This document shows, one piece after another, positions 1 to 4,938 of a DNA stretch of 5,479 bases; the stretch's first letter is position 1; each line of letters begins with the position of its first letter. The stretch is taken from assembly GCA_902796985.1 (NCBI GenBank), contig CADBRC010000220.1:1-5479 (forward strand), given 5' to 3'. The position numbers and the translations under genes are program-made. Under the pieces are notes generated by a model. The model did not search any database. It saw nothing but the letters and a program-made list of their open reading frames with translations, and had not been told where the DNA came from. The DNA comes from an uncultured Spirochaetaceae bacterium (GTDB lineage: Bacteria; Spirochaetota; Spirochaetia; Treponematales; Treponemataceae).

Positions 1-46
1 AACCGCCAGCGTAGCGTCAAGGCAACCGCCAGCGTAGCGTCAAGGC
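1..46. repeat. Two perfect tandem copies of a 23-bp unit
   Basis: Bases 1-23 and 24-46 are identical. The unit begins AACCGCCAGCG and ends GTCAAGGC. The window starts inside the array, so more copies may lie to the left. A 23-bp period is not a multiple of three, so this is unlikely to be a repeated peptide. It lies just upstream of the promoter of the gene at 114. Its role is not evident from the sequence. Confidence 0.9.
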
Positions 47-76
47 TATACGTTCCCGTCGCTGCCCGCCGCCCGG

Positions 77-106
77 TTGTGAGGGAAGGCCCTTTCGTGC
101 TATAAT
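77..106 (+). promoter_or_regulatory. Extended -10 promoter placed for a leaderless mRNA
   Basis: A perfect TATAAT lies at 101-106, preceded by TGC at 98-100 (the extended -10 motif). A plausible -35 box, TTGTGA, lies at 77-82 with an 18-nt spacer. Only 7 nt separate the -10 box from the ATG at 114, so transcription should start at or next to that ATG. The bases between (CCCGCCC) contain no Shine-Dalgarno sequence. The response regulator promoter at 2584-2613 has nearly the same layout. Confidence 0.75.
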
Positions 107-113
107 CCCGCCC

Positions 114-722
114 ATGCTTGAAGTCAAGAACATAGAGGTATTCGGCCTGAACCGGGCCATAAATGCGATAAACAACTCGTTCAACGTGGGCGAGATAGAC
201 ACGACGGAGGCCGTCACCGAGAAGCGGCAGAAAGTCGCCCTGGCCCTGGGCAAGAACATGGACGCGCACCAGTCGCACGACGCCTTCCTGAAGGGCATCC
301 TGGTCACATTCGACATGAAGCACCACGGGGTCGTCATGCCGGAATTCCAGCGCTACCACTTCGCCGACATAGTGATGAGCCAGTCCACGGTGCACTCGCT
401 TGAAAAGTTCATCGCGGGCGAGGCCGATCCCTACACCAAATATGTCACGGAAGAAAGCAAGGCGCAGGTCAAGCGTCTCTACCAGAACTGGCTGGACAGC
501 GGGAAAAGCTACGAGAGCTACATGCTGCTCCGCCACAACCTGCCGCAGGGATTCGAGATGTGGGCAACGATTACGACCAACTACCTGCAGCTGAAGACGA
601 TATGCATCCAGCGGCAGCACCACCGGAACCGGGAGGACTGGGACGCGTTCATCCGCGCATGCTACTCCATGCCCCAGTTCCGCGAGCTGACCGGGCTTTC
701 CGACAGCAAGTGGGACGTGTAG
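114..722 (+). CDS. ThyX-like protein (divergent flavin-dependent thymidylate synthase fold), function uncertain
   Basis: This is a complete 202-residue soluble protein, ATG to TAG, with no signal peptide or membrane segment. The order of motifs follows ThyX. SHDAFLKGILVTF (54-66) matches the ThyX pattern G-H-x-S-x-x-E-H-x-x-F-x-F. It is followed by QRYHFADIVMSQS (79-91), where ThyX carries RHRxxSxNExSxR. LPQG (143-146), TTN (154-156), L160 and R167 then match the C-terminal LP...TxN...L...R block that binds dUMP and folate in ThyX. The length is close to ThyX (roughly 210-250 residues). The classic RHR signature is not intact, so thymidylate synthase activity is doubtful. It could be a related nucleotide-modifying enzyme or a phage-type conserved hypothetical protein. 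The homology is my inference from motif spacing; the open frame is solid. The ATG at 114 is chosen because it sits exactly at the predicted transcript start. Confidence 0.6.
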   Translation: MLEVKNIEVFGLNRAINAINNSFNVGEIDTTEAVTEKRQKVALALGKNMDAHQSHDAFLKGILVTFDMKHHGVVMPEFQRYHFADIVMSQSTVHSLEKFIAGEADPYTKYVTEESKAQVKRLYQNWLDSGKSYESYMLLRHNLPQGFEMWATITTNYLQLKTICIQRQHHRNREDWDAFIRACYSMPQFRELTGLSDSKWDV

Positions 723-766
723 CGGGCTAGCGGCCACAGGATTTACTGACCGGGACGGGCCGGGGG

Positions 767-783
767 CTGCCACAAAGTGGCGG
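767..783. other. Short strong hairpin downstream of the ThyX-like gene
   Basis: GCCAC (769-773) and GTGGC (777-781) pair around an AAA loop. The stem extends by a T-G wobble and a C-G pair to 767 and 783, giving seven pairs. It lies 45 nt after the stop of the ThyX-like gene. No U-run follows, so it is not a classic intrinsic terminator. It may protect the mRNA 3' end or belong to the larger structured repeat region. Confidence 0.5.
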
Positions 784-819
784 GGCTCGTCATCAGCCCG
801 GGCCTGACCGGGACGAGCC
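784..819. repeat. Perfect 8-bp inverted repeat around a GC-rich near-palindrome
   Basis: GGCTCGTC at 784-791 is the exact reverse complement of GACGAGCC at 812-819. The 20-nt loop contains CAGCCCGGGCCTG (793-805), which is itself nearly self-complementary. The structure overlaps copy 1 of the dispersed repeat (791-831). Copy 2 near position 4860 lacks the matching left arm, so this stem is specific to this copy. Confidence 0.55.
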
Positions 820-831
820 GGTGGAACCTGC
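791..831. repeat. Dispersed GC-rich intergenic repeat, copy 1
   Basis: This copy shares a 22-nt identical block (791-812, starting CATCAGCCCGGG) and a 24-nt block with one mismatch (808-831, ending GGTGGAACCTGC) with copy 2 at 4854-4911. The two copies have the same orientation, and copy 2 carries 17 extra nt in the middle. A partial copy, TGACCGGGACGGGCCGG, lies just upstream at 747-763 (compare 805-821). It lies between genes and is GC-rich, like a REP-type element. No transposase or integrase gene is visible in the window. Confidence 0.8.
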
Positions 832-844
832 CGGTCTTTCCGGC
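830..844. terminator. Possible weak terminator between convergent genes
   Basis: GCCGG (830-834) and CCGGC (840-844) form a 5-bp GC stem with a TCTTT loop, followed on the plus strand by only TTT. It lies between the ThyX-like gene (plus, ends 722) and the sensor kinase gene (minus, ends 863), so it could serve either. On the minus strand, a short T-run (ATTTTT) precedes the stem instead of following it. The short stem and short U-run make this a weak call. Confidence 0.3.
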
Positions 845-862
845 TTTCATGCGGGGAAAAAT

Positions 863-1903
863 CTAAAACTCAAAGAAAAAGACGCTTCCTTTTCCAAGCT
901 CGCTTTCCACCCTGATTTTTCCCTTGCAGATTTCCGCGACCCTGGAAGCAAGCGCAAGCCCCAGACCGTTTCCCATAGTCGCATGGCTGCTGTCTCCTTG
1001 GAAAAACTTATCGAACACATGGCTCATCGTTTTTTCATCCATTCCGCAGCCTGAATCCCGGACGCTTACCTGAATCACGCCATCAAGCCGCCGGAGCCCT
1101 ACGGTAATCCTCCCGCCTTCCGGAGTGAATTTGATTGCGTTGGAGATGAAGTTGTTCCAGACAAGGGACAGCAGCTGGCTGTCCCTCGTGACCATAATGC
1201 CATCCGCTATGTCTGCGGTCAGCTCAATGTTTTTTGCGGACCAAAGATCCTCAAATGCAATGACGCATTCGCGAAGCTGCTCTCCCAAATCATAGGCAGG
1301 GACAGTCGGATAAATCTGCTGGTTCTCAAGCTTGTTCAGCTTCAGGATATTCGTTATAAGGTTTGTAAGGCGGCGGCAGTTCCGTGAAACGGTTTTTGCG
1401 TATTCCAGGCGGACCGCCTCATCAAGATTCGGGGCCTGGAGCAGCGTCGCATAGTTCTGCATCACTGCGAGGGGGGTCTTAAGCTCATGCGAGACATTGG
1501 AGATGAAATCCGTACGGAGGGTTTCAATACCGCTCAGCTCCTCCACCATCTTATTCAGGTCCAGAATCAAGAAATCAAGGTAGTTGTATTTTTCCGGAGG
1601 GTTCACGGTCGGAATTGAAACAGCGAAATTTCCGCAGGAAACTTTTTCGGTCGCACTTGAAATTTCCATCAGGGGAAGCTCATAAGTCTTGTGAATCTTC
1701 CGCTTCAAATAGAACACGATAAGCGCAGAAACAAGCAGCCAGTAGAGGATTACGATATGAACGAAAAACGTCGCATTCCAAGCTGATTTCAGTCCGAAAA
1801 GAATAAGAGCCACATTGCCCCCTGCCGTTGAAAGGAGCATGGCAAGGACAGCCCAATAGAGGGTCGCCGGGAAAAGGCTTCTCTGCGTCATCTCTACTTT
1901 CAT
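863..1903 (-). CDS. Membrane sensor histidine kinase of a two-component system
   Basis: This is a 346-residue kinase, complete from ATG to TAG. Two membrane segments (about residues 14-37 and 46-66) are joined by a loop of only about 8 residues, so there is almost no external sensor domain. A HAMP-like linker follows (about 67-125; note ELPLMEIS and GNF). The dimerisation/phosphoacceptor helix carries SHELKTP with His139. The catalytic ATP-binding domain shows the N box (WNNFISNAIKFTPEGG, N251 and N255), G1 (DSGCGMD, 283-289), an F box (FDKFF, 297-301) and G2 (GNGLGLAL, 311-318). All key residues are present, so it should autophosphorylate and pass phosphate to the regulator encoded just upstream. 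Its ATG overlaps the regulator stop by 4 nt (ATGA), which implies translational coupling. An SD-like AAGGCGG lies 7 nt upstream, inside the regulator gene. The signal is unknown; the tiny loop suggests intramembrane or envelope-stress sensing. Confidence 0.96.
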   Translation of the reverse strand: MKVEMTQRSLFPATLYWAVLAMLLSTAGGNVALILFGLKSAWNATFFVHIVILYWLLVSALIVFYLKRKIHKTYELPLMEISSATEKVSCGNFAVSIPTVNPPEKYNYLDFLILDLNKMVEELSGIETLRTDFISNVSHELKTPLAVMQNYATLLQAPNLDEAVRLEYAKTVSRNCRRLTNLITNILKLNKLENQQIYPTVPAYDLGEQLRECVIAFEDLWSAKNIELTADIADGIMVTRDSQLLSLVWNNFISNAIKFTPEGGRITVGLRRLDGVIQVSVRDSGCGMDEKTMSHVFDKFFQGDSSHATMGNGLGLALASRVAEICKGKIRVESELGKGSVFFFEF

Positions 1904-2577
1904 TTTACGACCGCCTTATAGCCAAGACCATGAACGGTTACGATTTCAAATCCCGAACAGCCCGCCACAGAAAGCTTGTCCCTGATTTTCGTCATATACA
2001 CATCAACTGCCCGTGGCCCCGCATTGCTGTCAGCGTTCCAGAATTCATCCATCAGCTGGACACGGGTGAAGGTCTTGTTCGGGTACGAAAGGAGCTTGAA
2101 CAAAAGATTGAACTCCCGGGCAGTCAGCTGGATTTCCTGCCCGTCCGAGAATGCGGAAACGGCGTCCGCATCCAGGCTGAGGGAACCAACGGTAAGCCGC
2201 TTGCTCTGGGAGATATTCGACCTCCTGAGGATAGCGGCAATACGGAGCAGGAGCTCATCCAGATCGACAGGCTTGACCATATAGTCGTCAATGCCGGCAG
2301 CAAAGCCCCTTTGCTTGGACGGGAAATCATCGCGGGCAGTCATAAAAATAATGGGTATCGTCCTGTTGATTTTCCGGACTGTCTCCGCAAATTCAAAGCC
2401 GTCAATCTGTGGCATCATCACGTCGGAAATGATCAAATCATACAGCGTGCTGTACATCGCATTATAAGCGTCATTCGCCAGGGCACAGCCTGTCACATCA
2501 TATCCGTTTTTCCGCAGGAAAGCACAAACAGCCGTATTCAGTCCGGCATCATCTTCCACAACAAGAATCTTAACCAT
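1900..2577 (-). CDS. OmpR/PhoB-family response regulator
   Basis: This is a 225-residue cytoplasmic regulator. The receiver domain (about 1-115) has the acidic pocket EDD (8-10), phosphoacceptor Asp52 in DLIISDVMMP, Thr80 and Lys102 in VKP. The C-terminal winged helix (about 128-223) has the typical LTAREFNLLF recognition block, the RAVDVYMTKIRDKL helix and the VHGLGYK hairpin. The start at 2577 gives the canonical MVKILVVEDD N-terminus. An in-frame upstream ATG at 2613 would lie upstream of the predicted -10 box and is unlikely to be used. There is no Shine-Dalgarno sequence and the mRNA is probably leaderless. It is the first gene of the regulator-kinase operon and is divergent from the reductase gene at 2726. 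The direct repeats at 2640-2672 are its likely binding site. Confidence 0.96.
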   Translation of the reverse strand: MVKILVVEDDAGLNTAVCAFLRKNGYDVTGCALANDAYNAMYSTLYDLIISDVMMPQIDGFEFAETVRKINRTIPIIFMTARDDFPSKQRGFAAGIDDYMVKPVDLDELLLRIAAILRRSNISQSKRLTVGSLSLDADAVSAFSDGQEIQLTAREFNLLFKLLSYPNKTFTRVQLMDEFWNADSNAGPRAVDVYMTKIRDKLSVAGCSGFEIVTVHGLGYKAVVK

Positions 2578-2583
2578 ACTTCG

Positions 2584-2613
2584 ATTATAGCATAAACAAA
2601 CGCCAATCCACAA
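2584..2613 (-). promoter_or_regulatory. Extended -10 promoter of the regulator-kinase operon
   Basis: Read on the minus strand: TATAAT at 2589-2584, preceded by TGC (extended -10), with TTGTGG at 2613-2608 as a possible -35 box and an 18-nt spacer. Seven nt separate the -10 box from the ATG at 2577, so the transcript should start at or beside the start codon. The -35 sequence, spacer, TGC and 7-nt gap match the promoter at 77-106. Confidence 0.75.
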
Positions 2614-2639
2614 AAAAAGGGCATTATTCCTGTTTTTTT

Positions 2640-2672
2640 AACATTTCGGAAACATTTCGCAAACAATTCCGC
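2640..2672. promoter_or_regulatory. Three 11-bp direct repeats, probable OmpR-family regulator operator
   Basis: AACATTTCGGA (2640-2650), AACATTTCGCA (2651-2661) and AACAATTCCGC (2662-2672) start exactly 11 bp apart. The first two match at 10 of 11 positions; the third keeps AACA and the central TTC. OmpR/PhoB regulators bind as head-to-tail dimers to direct repeats with 11-bp spacing, and such a regulator is encoded next door. The third unit covers the expected -35 position of the plus-strand promoter (-10 at 2686), as in PhoB-type activation. The array is also about 63-95 bp upstream of the predicted regulator start site, so autoregulation is possible. Confidence 0.7.
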
Positions 2673-2685
2673 AATACACAGGCTG

Positions 2686-2719
2686 TATACAGTAGGCAAT
2701 ACATTGCAACAGCAAGGAG
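2686..2719 (+). promoter_or_regulatory. Reductase promoter -10 box and ribosome binding site
   Basis: TATACA at 2686-2691 is a reasonable -10 box, but no good -35 hexamer lies 17 nt upstream (ACAATT at 2663-2668, inside the third direct repeat). That suggests dependence on an activator. The transcript would start near 2698. A strong Shine-Dalgarno sequence, AAGGAG (2714-2719), lies 6 nt before the ATG at 2726. Confidence 0.55.
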
Positions 2720-2725
2720 ATACGA

Positions 2726-3736
2726 ATGGAAAAGACAGTTTATCTGGTGACAGGTGCGGCAGGGTTCCTTGGCGGAACAGTCTGCCGGCAGCTTATAGGA
2801 CGCGGCGACAAGGTCCGCGCCTTCGTGCTTCCTGATGACCCCGCAGAAAAATACGTCCCGGGTGAGGCCGAGATTGTACGCGGCGACCTGACTGACCTGC
2901 AGTCCCTGGAGAAGCTGTTTACGGTTCCCGAGGGCTATCAGAGCATTGTCATGCACATAGCCAGCATCGTCACGGTGAACCCTGATTACAGCCAGAAAGT
3001 GATGGATGTGAATGTCGGCGGCACAAAGAACATACTTGAGCTTTGCAAAAAGCACAGCGAATGCAGGAAGCTCGTTTACTGCTCAAGCACAGGAGCCATC
3101 CCGGAACTTCCCAAGGGAGAGAAAATCCGCGAGGTACGGCAGTTTGACGAGAACAAGGTCCTTGGCTGCTACAGCCAGTCAAAGGCCCTGGCAACCCAGA
3201 TGGTCCTGGATGCGGCCGATGCCGGGCTGAACGCCTGCGTAATCCACCCGAGCGGAATCCTTGGACCGGAGGATTTTGCCATCGGCGAGACAACGAAGGT
3301 TCTGATTCAGATTATCAACGGACAGATGCCGGCAGGAATCGACGGCTCATTCAACCTCTGCGATGTCCGTGACCTTGCCCGTGGGGCCATTCTTGCGGCG
3401 GACAGGGGAAAGAAAGGGGAATGCTACATTCTGGGAAATGACGAGGTCTCATTCAGGGACTTCTGCAGCCTGTTGAGCGAGGAGTCGGGCTGCAGGAAAA
3501 TACGGACATTTATTCCCGCAGGGCTCGCGAAGCTCATGGCACGGTTAATGGAAGGACAGGCAAAGCGCAGGGGCAAACGGCCCCTTATGACGACTTTTGC
3601 CGTGTATAATCTTTTGCGGAACAATGACTTTGACTCTTCAAAGGCCCGCAGTGAGCTGGGATATACAACGAGGAGCTACCGTGACACCATGCGCGATGAA
3701 ATTGAATGGCTCAAGGCAACGGGAAAAATCGCATAG
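2726..3736 (+). CDS. Extended SDR, NAD(P)-dependent epimerase/reductase family (dihydroflavonol-reductase-like)
   Basis: This is a 336-residue complete protein. The N-terminal Rossmann fold has TGAAGFLG (9-16), the TGxxGxxG cofactor loop of extended SDRs. GDLTD (53-57) contributes the adenine-site acidic residue. The catalytic set is Ser120/121 in YCSST with Tyr149 and Lys153 in CYSQSK (YxxxK). HPSGILGP (174-181) is the usual segment after the active site. The C-terminal half (about 185-330) is the variable substrate domain, ending in LGYTTRSYRDTMRDEIEWL, typical of the dihydroflavonol-4-reductase-like branch. The substrate cannot be read from the sequence; sugar nucleotides, sterol-like or other carbonyl compounds are all possible. 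It is cytoplasmic, with no signal peptide. A good ribosome site fixes the start. It is divergent from the two-component genes and followed after 41 nt by a lipoprotein gene, probably in the same transcript. Confidence 0.93.
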   Translation: MEKTVYLVTGAAGFLGGTVCRQLIGRGDKVRAFVLPDDPAEKYVPGEAEIVRGDLTDLQSLEKLFTVPEGYQSIVMHIASIVTVNPDYSQKVMDVNVGGTKNILELCKKHSECRKLVYCSSTGAIPELPKGEKIREVRQFDENKVLGCYSQSKALATQMVLDAADAGLNACVIHPSGILGPEDFAIGETTKVLIQIINGQMPAGIDGSFNLCDVRDLARGAILAADRGKKGECYILGNDEVSFRDFCSLLSEESGCRKIRTFIPAGLAKLMARLMEGQAKRRGKRPLMTTFAVYNLLRNNDFDSSKARSELGYTTRSYRDTMRDEIEWLKATGKIA

Positions 3737-3777
3737 GGAATATCAACAGGAAACAAAGGCATATAAGGGAGAACACG

Positions 3778-3930
3778 ATGAAAAAGATTTTTGGAAAGGC
3801 GATGATTATGGCAGCGGGCTTCGTGCTGGCCGCATGCAGCACGACAAGGCAGGAAGCAGCGACAACGCTTGTCAACGGGACGGAGATCGTAAACAGCTCT
3901 ATCACTTTGTTGAAGATGGAGATGCTGTGA
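3778..3930 (+). CDS. Small predicted lipoprotein (50 residues)
   Basis: The protein starts MKKIFGKAMIMAAGFVLAAC. This is a classic lipoprotein signal: a basic N-terminus, a hydrophobic core and an LAAC lipobox with Cys20. The mature part is only about 31 residues (STTRQEA...). A strong Shine-Dalgarno AAGGGAG (3765-3771) lies 6 nt before the ATG, which supports this start. It lies 41 nt after the reductase gene on the same strand, likely co-transcribed, and a 58-nt hairpin begins directly after its TGA. The last residues (LLKMEML) look unlike the rest. Near 3905-3912 a one-base shift would give a different tail that continues to a TAA at 3960-3962, so a recent frameshift is possible. Function unknown; it may modify or anchor an envelope component linked to the neighbouring system. 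Confidence 0.7.
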   Translation: MKKIFGKAMIMAAGFVLAACSTTRQEAATTLVNGTEIVNSSITLLKMEML

Positions 3931-3988
3931 GAGCCGATATGTGCTGGTCCAGCGGACGATAAGCAGGTTCGCCGGCACATGACGGCTC
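3931..3988. repeat. 58-nt imperfect inverted repeat after the lipoprotein gene
   Basis: The left arm (3931-3946, GAGCCGATATGTGCTG) pairs with the right arm (3973-3988, CGGCACATGACGGCTC): six pairs, a 2x2 internal loop, six more pairs, a T-G wobble and a G-C pair. The 26-nt loop holds a smaller stem, GTCC (3947-3950) with GGAC (3954-3957). It starts immediately after the TGA of the lipoprotein gene. The following bases are AAAACCC, not a U-run, so this is not a textbook intrinsic terminator. It may be a 3' stabilising structure, a factor-dependent terminator or the remnant of a mobile element end. The remaining bases to 4103 show no gene I can support. Confidence 0.7.
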
Positions 3989-4103
3989 AAAACCCGTGCG
4001 TTCAGAAAAACAGGAGGAGCGAAAAAGGCAGGGAAGTCTATCCGGTCGAATTATGTTGCCGTGGAGAAAGAGGTTAAGTGCTGTTCATCCCGACAGCTAG
4101 CGG

Positions 4104-4502
4104 CTATTTTGTCCAGTTCTCGATTCTCAACCCCTTGATGCGACCAAGATGCTCCTCATTGTTTGTGACGAGGACTGCATTGTTTACCAGTGCGCTCGCA
4201 CCGATGAAAATGTCCGAATCTTCGATGATGCGGCCTGTACGGCGCAGGTCGGCATAGATATGGGCTGCCTGCATAAAATCTTCATCCGTAACTGGAATTA
4301 CAGGAATGTGTTCGCAGAAAATATCAAATTTATCCTGCAACGTCTTTGATTATCGGTAAAAGATTCCTCGTTGTATCTCATAATGGACAACATTGGATAT
4401 TTTCACCTCGTTGTCAAAGAAGATGCTGTCAAATTTCTCTACGATTTTGCAGTCTTTTTCGAGCAAATAGCTGACTATGTTCGTGTCGAGCATATATAGC
4501 AT
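4104..4502 (-). pseudogene. vapC: VapC-type PIN-domain toxin gene, interrupted by an in-frame TAA at codon 51
   Basis: Read through, the frame encodes 132 residues, the normal length of a VapC ribonuclease. It starts MLYMLDTNIVSYLL, with Asp6 as the first PIN metal ligand and Glu42 in HYEIQRG as the second. The codon at 4352-4350 is TAA, following FYR. The same frame then continues SKTLQDKFDIF to EDSDIFIGA (Asp97, third ligand), VLVTNNEEHL and a TAG stop. No frameshift is needed; one base change in a sense codon (for example AAA to TAA) would explain it. The first 50 residues alone lack Asp97, and the second part has no ribosome site, so the toxin is probably inactive. The ATG overlaps the antitoxin stop by one base (TGATG), the usual coupled layout. 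A sequencing error at one base is the main alternative. Confidence 0.85.
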
Positions 4503-4741
4503 CAAAAACGCTCCTTGAAGTTTACCCGGTGATTACGAATGTCCTCGGCTTCTTCGTGAGTCAGCATTCCGAATACTTTATGAAGCTCTGCGAGTTTTTG
4601 CTTGCGCTCCTCCATTGCATCCTCAGGGACGTTAAAATCCTCGTCGAGGGCGGTTATCACAAGCCGCTGGTTCGGGCGGAACTGGGATGTATCCGTGGCT
4701 ATGCATGCCGTGCCGTCAAAATATCCGTTTACAGAAACCAT
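4502..4741 (-). CDS. vapB: Antitoxin of a VapBC-type toxin-antitoxin pair
   Basis: This is a 79-residue protein beginning MVSVNGYFDGTACIATD. The N-terminal part (about 1-35, ending QRLVITALDEDF) looks like the short beta-rich DNA-binding domain of AbrB/VapB-like antitoxins. The C-terminal part (about 40-79, EERKQKLAELHKVFGML and onward) is charged and helical, the region that would wrap the toxin. The start at 4741 is set by a strong GGAGGTG ribosome site (4753-4747) 5 nt upstream; an ATG seven codons further up lies within the promoter -10 region. Its TGA overlaps the toxin ATG (TGATG). VapB-VapC complexes usually repress their own promoter; the promoter at 4761-4789 would be the target. The family assignment rests mainly on its pairing with the PIN-domain gene. 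Confidence 0.82.
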   Translation of the reverse strand: MVSVNGYFDGTACIATDTSQFRPNQRLVITALDEDFNVPEDAMEERKQKLAELHKVFGMLTHEEAEDIRNHRVNFKERF

Positions 4742-4746
4742 ATTCT

Positions 4747-4789
4747 CACCTCCGCAAAGCATTATACCACAGCTGCGGGGTTTTGTCAG
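4747..4789 (-). promoter_or_regulatory. Strong promoter and ribosome site of the toxin-antitoxin operon
   Basis: On the minus strand: CTGACA at 4789-4784 (5 of 6 match to TTGACA), a 17-nt spacer and TATAAT at 4766-4761, preceded by TGG (extended -10). The transcript should start near 4754, leaving a leader of only about a dozen bases that holds the Shine-Dalgarno GGAGGTG (4753-4747). This is the best sigma-70-like promoter in the window. Confidence 0.85.
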
Positions 4790-4853
4790 CGTCGTTGGGG
4801 CTTTTGAGCGTCCGTGCAGGGGTGGCGAACACGGGCGCGCGCACAGTCCCCTC

Positions 4854-4911
4854 CATCAGCCCGGGCCTGACCGGGGCGGCCATAAAGCCGGGACGGGCCG
4901 GTGGAACCTGC
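4854..4911. repeat. Dispersed GC-rich intergenic repeat, copy 2
   Basis: This is the partner of 791-831, in the same orientation. The 22-nt block 4854-4875 is identical, and 4888-4911 matches 808-831 with one mismatch. The copies differ by 17 nt: here CCGGG is duplicated around a 12-nt segment (GCGGCCATAAAG, 4876-4887). It lies between the end of the EF-G gene and the toxin-antitoxin promoter. CCCGG (4861-4865 region) and CCGGG (4871-4875) can form a short stem. Confidence 0.8.
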
Positions 4912-4938
4912 TCATCCGCCCCTGCCAGGCTGACGGCG

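Noticed and set aside
1828..2595. 255-codon open frame on the plus strand opposite the response regulator
   Set aside because: It lies antisense to a clear regulator gene with all receiver and winged-helix motifs. Its own translation shows no recognisable domain, and it is a codon-bias shadow.
2612..2640. A-run and T-run pair as a bidirectional terminator
   Set aside because: The arms pair imperfectly with a very small GC core, and the location is between divergent promoters, where a terminator is not expected.
2624..3055. 143-codon minus-strand frame overlapping the start of the reductase gene
   Set aside because: It is antisense to the Rossmann-fold coding region and crosses the divergent promoter region. 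It has no recognisable protein features.
4007..4030. Shine-Dalgarno-like AGGAGGAGCG as the start of another small gene
   Set aside because: No ATG, GTG or TTG follows at suitable spacing with a credible frame; the stretch looks like non-coding sequence between convergent genes.
3931..4103. Integron attC site or tRNA-like structure
   Set aside because: The hairpin has bulges like attC but lacks the GTTRRRY/RYYYAAC ends, and gene orientations are mixed. The GGTTCG at 3966-3971 resembles a T-loop, but no acceptor stem or cloverleaf can be drawn.
4350..4352. TAA read as a sense codon (alternative genetic code)
   Set aside because: None of the intact genes in the window ends in TAA, which made this tempting, but eight stop codons are too few. 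No other in-frame TAA interrupts a real gene, and a single nonsense mutation or sequencing error is simpler.
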